In this document: one piece after another, positions 1-12,911 of the stretch
Layout of the letters: each line of letters starts with the position of its first letter
Position numbering within the stretch: position 1 is the stretch's first letter
Origin: Mesaphorura yosii
Lineage: Eukaryota > Arthropoda > Collembola > Poduromorpha > Tullbergiidae
Length of the DNA: 64,000 nt
NCBI GenBank assembly: GCA_009869945.1
Contig: WIXG01000014.1
Coordinates: 248,001 to 312,000, forward strand
Reading direction: 5' to 3'
Translations under genes and position numbers: made by a program
The notes under the pieces: generated by a model
What the model saw: the letters and a program-made list of their open reading frames with translations, nothing else
Told to the model about the DNA's origin: nothing
The model's database searches: none

Positions 1-3000
1 CCTGTTGTTTCTTTCGGGCTTCCTTATCAAGAATGCTTGAGCCGGTTGATCCTGTTGCGTGACTATGATGTTGGAATCCAGAATGACTAACTCCGTTTCC
101 AGTTGAAAGTACTTTTTGGCAATCCACTGACTCCAGTCGAGTGGAGCTTGCACAATTAATCTCACCAACTGCGTTATATTATCAGGTGTTTAAGTATGCA
201 TTGGATAGTAAAAAACGGTTTGTCAGGACAGGACTAACTAACCTGACTTCATGTTGGCCGGTTTCAAGCTGATTCGGCGTGGCTCCACATTTGCTCCTGC
301 AAGCCACTCATTCGAAGTCATGCATGGCTCCCATAATACTTTCGTTGGAGGAAATAAATCGTCTTGAAAGAATTCACTCTGAAACAAGTCAATCACGTCT
401 TGCGGCGATTCTAAAATTATATTAGTTGCATTTTTACCTTCACACGTGGAACAATAAACGCCCACGGCTCAACAGCGACTTCCGTTAGTCGGAGTGCTCT
501 GGCAAATTCCACGTTTTGAACTTCGCAAGCGTTCTTTTTAAGAAAGGCTACGCCTTGATGAGCTCCAGGGCATCGATGGTTACTCAGCTGTCGCAGAAAT
601 GGGTCTCCATCAATTACATCAAATGCGAAGATCGTACTGTCGCCCTAATGCAATAAATGTGAAACATCAAATTGTTGCACAGGCGATGCAGAGTGCTAAT
701 TTAGCTTACCCTTCCAGTGAGAAGAAGAATGGAACTGTCTTCATCATAGAATGGTACCAAGATGGAGGGGGAGACGTCCAAAAACACAGTCGCCACATTT
801 GTTAGATCATGAGAGTTGTACATAAGTATTTGACGCTCAGAAGACCTGAAATAGAAAAGGTCATTTAAATACAAATTAATTACAAAGAGCAAACTTGAAA
901 TCTACAATATTTACTTGTCGAATCCAGCAACAATGACATATCTCCCATCTAAAGCCCAGCAAGCACGTCCTCCCCGAACTCCACTCGGACCTTTGCCTTC
1001 AGTGATTGGCTTGTTGGCAGTCCGTGGTTCATGTACACGCAACTTTCCATCCTTGCACGCTGTCACAAATTTTGATCCACAGGGACTCCAACAGAAACTG
1101 AATATTTGAATCTGGAAAGAACATAAAGTTAAATATTATGTCTATATCTGAATATTATGTTATGCATGTCAATGCCGACATGTCCAATGGCATACCTGTT
1201 CCGGATGCAACTGAATTAAAATGACTTCATCCAAAGTGGAAAGGTTCCAAATTCGAACTGTCAAATCGTACGAGCCCGAAGCCAGGATGTCCTTAGCTAG
1301 AGGGTGAAATCTAACAAAATACACTTTTTCTGCGTGTGCAGCAATTGTGGCTTCAGGTTGGTTTGTTTGTTCCTTTAATCCTCCCTCAGGAATTTTCCAA
1401 ATACAAATCCGACCATCGTCGCATCCAACTACTAAACGGTGTGAGTCGAAAGGGTCGAACATGAAATCCATAACTTTCGTGCCGTGTACAAGAGCAGAAA
1501 TGACGCCGTCTGGCTGACGACCGGGGCGACTCAATTCATAAATAGCAATTTTGCCTCCAGGAGTATTCAGTGGAACGGCAACGCGGTCTGCATTAGCTAC
1601 AATTGGAAGTCAGACATTAGCAATTAATAATCCGTAAAGTCTAAATTAATTATAAGTTAATGATAATCATGCCAAGACTCTAACATTCGCACCTTGAATT
1701 AATTCGCTTTCACCAGGACAAGTAGTGCTGACATTTCTCAAATTTTCAATATGAAATTTCTTGTGGACAGGAGCAGCTTTAAAGTTGCGATATTTTGAAA
1801 CTTGACCTATGAAAGGAGAGCATATGCACCAAGTAAATATTTGTATCGCCTTATCGGATAACGACAATTATAATTGTGCCCACCGAAAACAGTGTCGATT
1901 CTTTTCGCTGGTGGTTTAACAGAAGGTGCAGGATCCTTCGGTTTCGATGCCGGCGCTTGAACTTGGGATGGTGGTGTTATCTTCCGTTCAGGTTTTGCAA
2001 TCGGGGCCACTGAGCTACTCTTCTCGCTTTCATTTTTTGTTCTGAGAGCACGGGATACCGAGGAGGCGACAGATGTCTCCGATTCTTCTTTATCTTTCTT
2101 TAGAAAATCCGATTTAAATGATCTTTCGCTAACTGACTCAACTGGTTTGTTCTTTTCGACAATTCCATGATGAGAAGCTCTTGCTGTTTCAAAAGCGGAA
2201 TGATGATCTTCATCTTGCGTCACCTGTTTCGGAGAGCTTGTGGACTGGCTTCCCTGTTGAAACATTTTAAGTCTATCTGCAATGCTCATTCTTGATGTAC
2301 GATTCTGGTCTTCATATTGATCGACTGATACTTCAACTGGGTGAGTGCTCACTGGCTCATGAACACTGGCAGCAATTGCAACCTCGTCAATTTTATGAGT
2401 TTTCGAAACTCGAGCTCCATCGACTGCACTGTCTCCACTGCTCTCAGTTTTTGACGGCTGAACATGGCCATTTTCTTTCTTAAGCCCATTGACATTGTCA
2501 TCTTCGTCAAGATGATGCTTTGTTCCATTGAAGCCATTTGATCCGTTCAGTTCCGTCCTACCCGATAAACTGTTCGGACCTTCAGCATAAACAGCCTCTG
2601 CTTCACTCGCTGAAGTACTGCGAGAAAAGCTTGTAGAACTTCTTGTCATAAAGGAACTTGGTGTTCGCAGGAATGGAACAGATCCCTGTCAAAGAAAGAC
2701 AATTTTAAAATTGAGCTTCATAATACATATAAATCAGGAAACTCACATTGTTCTTTGCCCGAGTTTTCGGTACGGGTGCAGCAGGCGGAGGAGATGAGCC
2801 TGCGATTGCATCAAGAATTTCCTCCGAGGAAGAGAGAGACGATTTTTTTCGTGGTCGAGGTTCGGGAATCGTTTTCTTGAATTTGGTGTCATGCTCCGCA
2901 AACGACGAGGCTTTGTTATGGCGTTCTTGTTTTCGTTCGGCAATACTTGGCTTGAACACTACAAGAGATTTGCTCTCCCCAGCGGTAGTGCGACTTTTCG

Positions 3001-4431
3001 GATCCAGACTAATTGACAAAACAACGCCATCCGATCCTTCCATGTACAGCGAAGCGACGCCGCAGGTGTTTGTTCCTCGAGTGTCTGGGTACAATTCCGC
3101 ATGAAACTCGGTGTACGACTTTCGAGGCACATGGTACGGAATGGACACCACGGAATTTGAAGTCAGTTGAAGGATGCGATTAACTTCAGTCTCCATAACG
3201 CGAAGAGCTCTTTTGGGCGCCAGGCATATTCCCTTGGTTTGTTCTCCATGATAGCGGTATCCCTCAGACAAGTACGGTTCCGCCTCCGTGAATTCTAGAT
3301 AGTAAATTGCGGTGTCCCCTCGACCAGACACGAAGAGCATTTTTGTATCTGGATCATACAATGGGATCAGAACACCAGTTGAACTGTCAAAAGATTGTGT
3401 CTTCACTGGAGCAGAAAAATTTCGAGTGTCTCTAATCTGGAGTTGACGAGTTCTCATCTGAAAAGGAGTAATAAAAACTTTAGTCCTTCTATCTCAACGC
3501 TATCTAAATTACTTGAAAACTCATTGCTTGCACGCATTTTCCGAATATCCAGAGAGCTTACCGAATCAAAACCAGTGGTCAGAATGTACGGCGTTTCTCC
3601 GAGCCAAAGAACGCGTGAGTCACGGTTATTGTCGTAATTTTGAGCAGACGTGACAACATTGTTAGCTCTTGCATCAATTACACGAACTTTCTTATCTTTA
3701 GCACAAGTTGTCAGTAGATTTCCATTTGTGCACCAAGAAAGTGACATAACTGTATCATCATGCATTGAAGTATCTACGGTCGAATATTATAAAGATGATT
3801 CCTGCAATTTTCAATCGATTCAATCATGTGGCTAGATTCTAGTTTTCTTACCATGAAATAGTTCTTTATTGTACAAGATGTCCCACAGAGTGACGCCAGT
3901 TTGCGAAGTGTAAGAAACCAAGAACTCCACCGCAGGATTAAAAGCAACAGTTTCCACTCTCTTCTGTCGATCTGATTTTGTCACACACTCTGGGCTTAGT
4001 GTCGACAAATCATTCAGCGTTGTGGGAGTGATTGACCATATCTTGACAGTAGAGTCCGCAGAACACGTAGCCAATAATCCATCCTCAAATGGTGAGAAGT
4101 CAAGATCTGTTACTAAATCACTGTGCGCATTTAAGATCGGTGTTGTTGAGTCCCCAACTGTGTCTAAAGTAGAATCTAATGTAACCACGCCGAGCTGAGA
4201 ACCTGCGAACAAAGATATTGTCATATTCGGTCTTCTTAGATTGCGCGTGTCAAACAAAATGGCTGTCTCACCCGTGGTGTTGATATTGAATGCGGCGAAT
4301 GCTGCGGACGATTTGATTAAGCTCCCATAGGAGTTGTATGATCCAATGATAATGTCACGAACCCAAGGATCATGTTTGGAAATTTTAGGCGCAGCGTTCT
4401 TGTACTTTGAAGTACGGAAGCGATGAGACAT
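1..4431 (-). CDS. CORO7: Coronin-7 / POD1, tandem WD40 actin-Golgi regulator (3' end cut by window)
   Basis: Eleven coding exons read in continuous phase: 4431-3852, 3773-3562, 3457-2747, 2685-1884, 1806-1693, 1596-1196, 1111-915, 845-710, 644-438, 378-243 and 168-1, giving at least 1221 residues. The start MSHRFRTSKYKNAAPK is typical of a coronin N terminus. Exons 1-3 encode the first WD40 propeller (CSADSTVKIW, SVSSLD). Exon 4 is a long Ser/Lys/Glu-rich linker ending PPAKRIDTVFG. Exons 5-10 encode the second propeller, opening with QVSKYRNFKAAPVHKKFHIE and closing at EFFQDDLFPPTKVLWEP, a coronin-7 signature. Only the coronin-7/POD1 class has two propellers in one chain. Family members act at the Golgi and in actin-microtubule crosstalk. 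Introns are 59-104 nt. The final exon enters a basic, Glu/Lys-rich stretch (ILDKEARKKQQ), so any C-terminal acidic tail lies outside the window. Family identity is very sure; exact splice sites are inferred. Confidence 0.95.
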
Positions 4432-6319
4432 TTTGTTTTTGATTTCGTGAACGTACTTTTGTGAATCTTGAACTTAAAACTACTAATATGTAATTACGTT
4501 GAGCTTGATGAGTAATAGGCTTAATCTGTTAGAAAAGAAGGTGAGTATTAGTGAAATGACTTTGCCGTTGGAATGGAGTATAATAAGTTCCACTTTTAGA
4601 AAAATCGGCTCTCAGTCGTAAACGTAAACCCACAAAAATGAAGGTTCTTCGCCTTTGACTTGGTTTCAGGGTCCCATTTCTTTAATCAATTTTCAAACTT
4701 GTCAATGCGGCCTGTCAAAGCGACAGCAACGCGCTAACTCTAATTTATCTGACACGATTTCCTGTCTTTGTCATGAATAGTAGTAGCAGTATTCTCCATG
4801 CACACCCTGATGATGCTTGTGCTTAATTTAGTATGTATTGTCAAATTTCACACTTAACTAATGGTCAGTCCTGTAGCTCAATGAGTATACATCATCCTGT
4901 CATTTTTCTCGTATGGGTGCTGGTTACAATTGCTGTTTATATCATGTATGGCTTGCGCATCCACAATCCACATTTGAACATGTCATGTCCATAGGAGAAT
5001 ATGACAATCAATCACAAACACCCTCCCCGATCCTCAACATAGTACTTCCATTAATGGTATTAAATTAGCCTAGCTCTAGAGTCATCATCGCTTGTATTAT
5101 AATATCAGCTAAGTCGTTAAACGGTAACCCAGTCCAGTAACATGCACTGCAGGCAGGATACGTTATCAGCAAAATAGGAATACTCGGTCGATGCCATCGT
5201 GAAATTATGTTGTATCTATCTGCCGAGTGGTGGCAATATTGGCATTTGCCAATATTGCCACCCAAATGTCAACTGAGAGCTGACTCATCTTATCATGTTA
5301 CAGTGATAATTAAAGTTCTTACCGGGCCTTTGAGTATTTCCTTTGAAGTTCTTGGACCAGAATTGCCTTGTGATGCAGTTGACAAATAATAAAGCACAGA
5401 TTCAGTCAAAAGTTAAGTAGTTGAGATCGGACACTTTTATCCCGAGCCGGACTGGCTTTTCTGCTACAAAATTAATGACAAATTAATACCGCTGGTTTGA
5501 CTAGAAGTGTTTGGATTGATTGGCTAATGTACACAAACACCGTACTAGGACATTGGAATTATGTTTGAATGCAGTTCCTTGGGAACAGTGCTTACAGAAA
5601 TAGAAATAAAATGCAACCCCCTTGCAATCCGGAGAAAATGCAATAATGCATTCTCACTCTCACGTATAAAAGCATCACTTCATGTTTGTATCGATTTTCC
5701 CCCACTAAAATTGTCCGGTCTGACAAGAGTGCAGTTCTCTGTCTCTCGCCTCTCCTCTCGGTCTCTTTGGCTTTCGGCTACACGGTCAACCCCGTCTGAT
5801 TCCTCCACTCCAGAGAAGTGGATTTCGTGAATGAACCTCCTGTTAAGAATGTAAATGCTTGCTGGCAGAAAAGACCGAGAAATCAGACTCACAGAGCCTC
5901 CGACAGCAACGGGTAAAGTTGAGACAATTCAGCTCTTAAGACGTACAATTTATGACAACAAAACATGATCGAACTGTAATATGTCCGATGAACCAGACAG
6001 GAATTTTTTGTAGCTTCTTAAGCAACGCATGGTCATAGTGTTCATTTAATAATTGTGCCAGTAACCAGTTACTTGCCTATTTCTGATGGGCATAACTTCA
6101 AACGGAAATGAAGAAAATTTCCAGTCATGAATCCAAATCACAAATCAAGTATAAATCTTGGATCTTCATGACTATGAAGTAGAATAATGAGCACACAACT
6201 AAGAACGTTTCTAAATTATTCTCGGAGAATTTATAACCACAATGGTTTGGAGAAAGCGTAAGTTTCCATTAAGAACCATCATGGACGTTTTGAATATTTT
6301 GTCGAGCGAATCCGCATGA
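4432..6319. other. Intergenic: coronin-7 upstream region and GSTZ1 downstream region
   Basis: About 1.9 kb with no convincing exon. It holds the presumed coronin-7 promoter on its left side and the GSTZ1 3' end on its right. The open frames here are short and show no family resemblance. The one structural feature seen is the 34-bp palindrome at 5229-5262. No AATAAA was found close below the GSTZ1 stop on the minus strand. Confidence 0.6.
5229..5262. repeat. Perfect 34-bp palindrome (16-bp arms, 2-bp spacer)
   Basis: GGTGGCAATATTGGCA is followed by TT and then its exact reverse complement TGCCAATATTGCCACC. An uninterrupted 16-bp match is far beyond chance at this spacing. Transcribed RNA would fold to a tight hairpin, but a 2-nt loop is sterically poor, so a cruciform or a dimeric protein site is as likely. 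No target-site duplication or longer inverted repeat was recognised around it. Confidence 0.85.
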
Positions 6320-7399
6320 TCAGATTTTGGATGGGTAATCGGGCTGAGTGGTTGGATGAGTGAGTCTAAACGCATCAAGCTTCATCAAATTTGAGTAAAT
6401 TCGACGAAGCTCTGGATAAGGCTTCAAATCAACTGCGAACCTGAAACATCAACATCAGAATCAATTGGGGGAATGGTCGCGAAAATATATGAATATTTCT
6501 CTGACCTTCTTTCCGCATTAAATACTTGAGGCACGAGACACAAATCTGCAGCTGTGAGCTCGTTTCCTACGCAGTATTTTCCAGCACTTTCCGCCAAGAC
6601 CTTCTCCAACGCTGCGAAATATTGAGACCATAAATCAATGACTCTCATGTCTTAGCTAACCTATTACATGTCTGGGGGTACCTGTAAAACCTTTACTTAT
6701 GTAAAATTGGAGCCATTCCTTTTGTTTCTCTGGATCACTTGAATATTTCGCTGCGACAAGTGGGCTCTGTAGCGGCTGAATGCCGGAAGATATGTACTCG
6801 CAGATTTGTCTCACCTGCCATACCCAACCAAATCATAATATATACTGACTGTTAACACGAATAGTTCTAAAATCTACCTTAGCTCGCAGGAACAAGTCCT
6901 TGGGAAACAATGGTTTCTGTGGATATGCTTCTTCCAAATACTCCAAAATGGCGATCTGCAAATGAGAGAATGCTCAGTTGACTGATAGCCTTCATTCATT
7001 GAATTGTTAAGCATCTTACAGAATCTAAGAGCGCCTTATCATCCACCATCAGTGCAGGTACTTGTCCAGTCGGATTTATTCGCTGATAGTCTGGGCAATG
7101 CTTTTGACATATCGCATAGTAAAATCGTAAGAATTAGCCCTCAAAATTTGCACCATCATCTAGATGTTAATTTCCTACTTTATACCTGTTCTCCTTGCAT
7201 GATATTCACAGTCTTGAGTTCATAGTCAAGGCCTTTGTGGTATAGCGCTGCAACGAAGAATCGCAAAGATGACTGTTGGACAACGTACGCCCTATGTGTA
7301 TGTCATATATCATTTTAATGTAAAAATTTAATTCTTACCTACTCGTACTCGCCACGAACATGAACTGTAATGGAAAGAGTACAACACCAACTTCGGCAT
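6320..7399 (-). CDS. GSTZ1: Maleylacetoacetate isomerase / glutathione S-transferase zeta
   Basis: Seven exons join in phase: 7399-7339, 7247-7186, 7100-7020, 6955-6878, 6814-6682, 6611-6506 and 6440-6320, encoding 213 residues (the human enzyme is 216). The protein isomerises maleylacetoacetate to fumarylacetoacetate with glutathione, the penultimate step of phenylalanine/tyrosine breakdown, and also handles alpha-haloacids. Residues 12-19 read SSCSWRVR, the zeta-class catalytic signature in the thioredoxin-like N-terminal domain. The cis-Pro loop appears as PTGQVPAL and the glutathione-contact helix as [11 protein letters not shown]. The all-helical C-terminal half contains [28 protein letters not shown], and the end [12 protein letters not shown]. 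The start is the first ATG, directly before the SSCSW exon, and the length matches the cytosolic form. All splice sites are GT-AG and introns are 65-94 nt. It lies tail-to-head with coronin-7. Confidence 0.95.
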
Positions 7400-8195
7400 G
7401 ATGAAAATTTGACGTCAAAACCAACAAAAGAATGTGCCCTTTTAGAATTTCCACGCGGTACGGTTTCTAGAAGCACTGCACTGTCAGAATGCAACTGAGT
7501 TCTGCCGTGCAGGTATACCTTTAAGAAGATAAGGTTGCGTAATGTCTCTTGACGGTATGAATACGTAGAAAAGATAAGGAATACGCAGCTGCTCGCGTTC
7601 TGGATATGATAATTATTGAGTGAATTTGGGGTTGAGGTCACAAGATCGCATGGTTTACGACTTAGCGCAGTGCTCACGGGAAAGTCGACATGCGTATGAA
7701 AGAAGTGAAATAATTGATTAGTAATCTACTAGGATAAGAAACTCCACCGAAGTACAAATCACGGAACACTAATGAGTGAGGGAGTGATGACGATGACCTA
7801 CAATGCGGCTATAGCGATTTAATTTTTTATTGATTACGTTTATCGAGTTCACAATCTTCAGTAATAAATACATAGAATTTCGAAACTCACTTGCATTAAG
7901 AATAACGGCTTATAAAAGTATACTTAATTATTCGACTGCAATTGGAATGACTTATCAAAATCGTTTGACACAAGCACTGCCACTTGGATACAAATTACCG
8001 GATTGTTCACAGGAATGTAAAAAAAGTACAACAAAGCTCCGTTCTTAAATGTCACTCTATTAAAATGTCTTGCCCTATGATGGTCATGATGTATGATCTT
8101 CACAGAAATGTTGCTTCTGATGTGCTAAAGTTGGAACTTCGAAATACTGGCATAAAATTGGACAGACTGAAATGAAGCCATTGTAAAAAGGGATC
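7400..8195. other. Intergenic: GSTZ1 promoter side and golgin-like 3' UTR
   Basis: About 800 nt between two minus-strand genes. It should contain the GSTZ1 promoter and the 3' UTR of the upstream coiled-coil gene. A minus-strand AATAAA lies at 7826-7831. The frames present are short and low in information; no further gene is supported. Confidence 0.6.
7826..7831 (-). terminator. Candidate poly(A) signal AATAAA for the golgin-like gene
   Basis: The plus-strand TTTATT reads AATAAA on the minus strand, about 365 nt below the coiled-coil gene's stop and upstream of GSTZ1. It is a position-based inference; no transcript end can be seen. Confidence 0.4.
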
Positions 8196-11100
8196 CTAAA
8201 CTGTGTCATGCAGTTGGGAAGCAATCCTGCAGCAGAAAACAGAAACAATTGACGAAACTGATTCTGGTCCTTGCATGTACTCAAGTTGCGAATGCCTTAC
8301 CTTTCTTCAGGTACAGGATACTCTGGCTTGGCAGGTGGTGACTGGGCTGTGGAGAAAAAACAAAATATTAAAACATTGGAAACATAAATTAATTAGATCA
8401 TTTAAGATTTTAAGAATGTCTTCACCGTTTCGCGCAGTAGTTGGAGGCATTGAGAATAAAGGCACTTGTCTCTGGCCCGATTGACTTCCTTCACGATAGA
8501 ATCTTGATGTTTGTGAAAGCAACAGTTGTTCCTGAACTAGACGTCTGGCTTCTTTTGCTCGTCTCAGGTCAATATCTAACAAGTAGTTGGTCTCTTCAAG
8601 TTGAGCCAACTTCTTCTTCAGTTGTTCCTGTTCATGGTATTGCTCGATAACCGACGAAGTTTGTATGGCAGTTGATTTCTCATTTAATACCATGTTTTCT
8701 CTCAGTGTACTCGACAGCTTCAACTGCAGACTATCTCGCTCTTCCAGCAACTGCAATGAGTAAGGATTACGGACCATATGAAATAGGAAACGAATAAGTA
8801 TTCAGGTTCACATCCTCTTGAAAACTTACGCGTGTAATTTCCATTGTTAGATGCACGCTTCTTTTGTCACGATCCTCGAGAGCCTGCACCATTCGAAGAA
8901 TCTCATTTTGCAAAGTCTTCACTTTGGGATTCTCACCGGCAGACGTGGACTGGTAGCCACGCAACTCCTCTGTGTACTTGATGTTTTCAAGTTCTACGTC
9001 TCGCATCCAGGACTTCAACAATAGACATTCCTCGAACGACTTCATCTCCGACACCTCAATCTCATAGATCTTGCCTTGAAGCAATTCCACCTTGCGCTCT
9101 AAGGTTTCTCTTCTACTCGTTTCCTCGTCCAATAATTTCTTAATCTCTTCGGGAAAAGATGGAGGCGCCGAGTCCAAGCTACTTGTACTACCAGCAGGGC
9201 CACTGATTTCCTTTGAGGTTTGAAGAGTTTGAAGTTGCCCGATTACGTTTGTCATCTCAGCTACTTTGCTCTGACTCTCCTCGTACGCCGATTGCAATGA
9301 CGCAATTGTGGTTCGAAGTTGATTGACTTCGATCTCCTTCCTTTTAATTGAATTATCTCGGGCCTTGAGTTCATCCACGACAGACTGCAACTTGCTTGTT
9401 GTTTCTGCAATCGTTGTCTGAGCTACTTGAATTGAAGTCGCCAGATTTCCTTTCTCATTCTCCAACATGGAAATTATGTCGTGGCTCTGTTGAAGGTCCT
9501 TTAACAAAGAGTCTCTTTCTTCCTTCATCTGGTTGAGATCATTTCGGCTGCCCAACACTTCCGAGTCCTTTAGCATCTCCATCTCAGTTGATTTACGTTC
9601 AAATTCCTGGACCATATGTTGGAATCTGTTTTCGGTATCTGCGACCTGTAGCTGAAGTTGATTGTTTTCTTTCTTCAGCTGAACCAGTTCCTTGTATGAT
9701 TCCTTATAAGCTCGAGACTCTTCTTCTCTTGTCTGACTTTCTTCGAGTTCTTTAATTACGCTGCGTAACTTGTTTTGTAATTCTGAAATCTGCTGATTGT
9801 TGTCCGCAATTGTTGCCTTGCACTCGTTGACGCTGAACTCTAATAAGTTGACTGTTTCACTTTTAACCGACAAAGTTTCGTCCAACTGATTCATGATCGC
9901 AGTTTTCTTTTTGATGTCAAGCGTTAATTCTCCAACCTTGATTTGAAGGGCATTCCTTTCGTCATAGCTATGCTGAAGCTCCAGCCTCTTCTCGTCTAAG
10001 GCCGACTGGCATTCACGAAGACTAGCACTTGCCTGCTGCTGACCTTGTTCGGAACTTTGAAGCAGTCTTTTCAACTCACCGACTTCATGCTGTGCCGAAG
10101 CCAAATCCTTTTCAAGCTCAGTGAATTCTTCCTTCGTAGAAGATATTTCATCAAGTTTAACATGCAAGTTGTATGTGAGTTGATTGATTTTCTCCTGACT
10201 CTGCTGATAAAATTCCTCGTATTGCTGAATCGTTCTCCGAATTTCTTCGTCCTTCTCAGTGATGGCTGAAGATAGGTCCTCGTTCTGCCTGGAAATCAAT
10301 GCTTGCAACTCTTCCGTATGTTTCATAAGCTGCTCAATGTCAGCAGTTTTTTCATCCATGTTGCTGACAGTCTGATTCAACTGTTCCCGAGTATTAATCA
10401 GATATTCGTTCTTTTCAAAAATTTCTTTTTCCAGCGACGACTTCATTCGCTTAAATATAACTTCAGACTCAGCTAGGAGTTCTTCCTGATGCTTTATTGT
10501 AATGTCTTTCTCCTTCAACTGGGCCTCCAAGCTCACAATAATTGATTGCATTTCAAGTATTTGAGATGGACCAGATGGGTCCGCGGTAGACAACTGCGGA
10601 GAACTTCTGCTTTCACACTCCTTTGCTTCAGCCAGCTGGACGTTTCTTTGCTTTATCGTAAGTACTGCTTTCTTGAACTTATCCTCCAGCTTGTCGTATT
10701 TATCTTTCAATGCAGCTAACTGTTCCTTTGCGGAGTTCAACTCTTCCAGGTTGTTTGCACCTGTACTCATTTCAGGATTCAGAGGCTTTTCGCTCAACTC
10801 ACGGAGCGCTGCTTCCAGGTTGGAAATTTTGTTACTCAGTTCGACTTCTTTTTGCTGTGAAGAAGTTTTTAATTCTACAAGGTTAGCTTCCAGTTCCATG
10901 AGATCTTCATCCTTTGAAATCAGTTCTTCTTTAAATCTGGTAATTTCTTGGTCCGTTTTTGTCTTGATGGATTCATGCAAGTGAGCAATCTCAGACTGTT
11001 TTTCTAATAATTCCTTTTGCAGTTCGTCGTAGTCAATTTGAACTTTTACTAAACTCGCCGAGACAGACTGGTACCCTCCTATCACATCGTTCTCACGCTC

Positions 11101-12911
11101 TTTTAACTCTTCCAGCTCCATTTGCATGGAGTTAATTTGCTGTTCTAGGCTTTGGTTCCGTATGATTAGCGGTTTCAAATAGTCCACAGCGTCTGCTACC
11201 GTCGCGAAGTGAAATGTGTCAATATTATCCGATTTTTCAGCCTCTGGAGTGATGTCGTCATCCAGATTCAATTCCACATTAGAAAAAGAGTCGACGGAAG
11301 AAGGCGTGAGTGCGATGGGATTGGAGCGCTGTGGTGTAACATTGGGCCCGTTCCTTAGTTCTGACAATTCTTGTTGTGTGAATGAGAGACTAGTTTCCAA
11401 TTCTGCACACCGTCCGTTCAAAATCGTTATTTGGGAGGATTTCTCTTCTAATATATCTTTTAGCGCCTGAAATGGTTGCTGATGAGCTTCGGGTTTGCAG
11501 TCTACGCCAGCTGGGTTGATTTGGTGCTTACTGAAAGATGCTTCTGAGGGGACTGATCGGAGCCCGTCATCCGATCCTTCAATGTCGTAATGATCACGCT
11601 TACCCTGACTCAACTCTGACAACTCTGACTTAAGCTTCAGTTCCGTACAACCTGTTGCCAGCAATGCTCTCACAAGAAATCCAATTTCTTGCGAAAGTAC
11701 CTTTGCGTCCAATTCAGTTTTACTTCCCTCTTCGTCCAGTTCAAGTCTAAAGCCTATCCTATCAGCCTTGTCACTAGATTCTGCAAGAGGTTCCGTCATA
11801 AGGTTCATCAATTTCTCGGTTTTAACCAACAATTCGTCCTTAATTTGACCAATTTCCTGGGCAGCCTTGGTTTGAGAGTTGGATTCCGTATTCTTTTCTA
11901 GTATTGACTCTAGTTGTAGCTTGACAGCTAGGTAATTGTCTTCTTTCTCTGCGAGCTGTGCTTGTAGCTTCTCGCATCTTGTGTTCAGAAGTGATATTTG
12001 CTCGTCTGCGTCCAAGTTGTCTTTGCCACTTTGGGACGAACCTTTACTACTTTCAAATTCGAAATCTCCTGGTTTGACTTTGACAAATCTGTCCTCTTCT
12101 GAGCCGTCTGATACTGTTGAGATACTTGTTATCATAGCAGCTTGGTGATTATCCGATGGACCGAAGTAGCTCTCGTCGGTAGAGGAAGAACGTGTTATCA
12201 TTGGAATCAACCCTCCAGTCTCTGTTCCCACACTAATTTGATGACTAGATGAGGCTACAAAACAGGATTTTTCTTAAGGTCTTTGACATTCACGTTTGAA
12301 AACCAAAAGTAATAAGAATTTACAAATTTCCTTTGCTGGGTTTTGGTTCATACTTCTATGAAGAGTGCTTAAATCCTCACGTCGCATGTATTCTTCCGTT
12401 GACTTATTACTTTGATTCGTTCGAAGATCCTTAACGAATATAAGATGCAGTGAGTCATTTGATACAACGCAACGCCATTGAAAATGTGCTATACCAATGT
12501 GTCAGGCACGACAACTTGCTGGTGTCCATTGTCATATTTTGAGTCTACAGGTGACGGCATTACTTCGTCCTGACCTGCACCTATCTCTACCGTTTCGAGC
12601 CTATGGTAGTAATATAATCGTACGTAATTGTCCATACTGAATAATGCAATATATGAATCTAGTAAAGACTTATTTGTCAGACCTCTTAGCGCTTTCGGCT
12701 TCTTTACTTGTGTCTGTAGAGTCGTGAAACAAAGGGTCCCCCATATTGAATTCCTACGATGTGTAGGCCAAAATTACAAACAAGCTCGCTCATCAGTCAA
12801 CAGACAAACTGAACAACTAAAGTGAGCTAGCATTTAGCATGTGGATAGCACGAATGCTGTTACCTCGTCCCATCCATCTGAATTATCACTGATACTGGCC
12901 CTAACGTCCAT
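8196..12911 (-). CDS. Large coiled-coil protein, golgin/giantin-like
   Basis: Eight exons stay in phase: 12911-12864, 12753-12683, 12600-12495, 12429-12324, 12254-8830, 8750-8426, 8346-8301 and 8226-8196, predicting 1385 residues. The N terminus is short, acidic and soluble (MDVRASISDNSDGWDEEF), followed by a Ser-rich segment (GLIPMITRSSSTDESYFGP). From about residue 160 to 1300 the chain is almost unbroken heptad sequence rich in Glu, Gln, Lys and Leu, for example KLEDKFKKAVLTIKQRNVQL. The 3.4-kb exon 5 encodes most of it. The tail leaves the coil for a Pro-rich end (AQSPPAKPEYPVPEE) and stops IASQLHDTV. No GRIP domain or C-terminal membrane anchor is visible. Golgins are the best general analogy, but composition alone attracts many coiled-coil hits (lava lamp, GCC, CENP-F, myosin tail), so the product name is an inference. 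Exon structure is more secure than function. Confidence 0.8.

Noticed and set aside
379-437. A 27-nt micro-intron (GTAAAAATGC...TTTTAG) in coronin-7
   Set aside because: Using the acceptor at 411 breaks the reading frame. A second acceptor at 379 (TTTCAG) gives a normal 59-nt intron, keeps phase and joins VPRVK to SEFFQDD as in other coronin-7 proteins.
2748-3104. 118-codon plus-strand frame
   Set aside because: Antisense to coronin-7 exon 3, which has clear family support.
10045-12148. Several plus-strand open frames
   Set aside because: They are antisense shadows of the long coiled-coil exon on the minus strand, caused by its skewed codon content.
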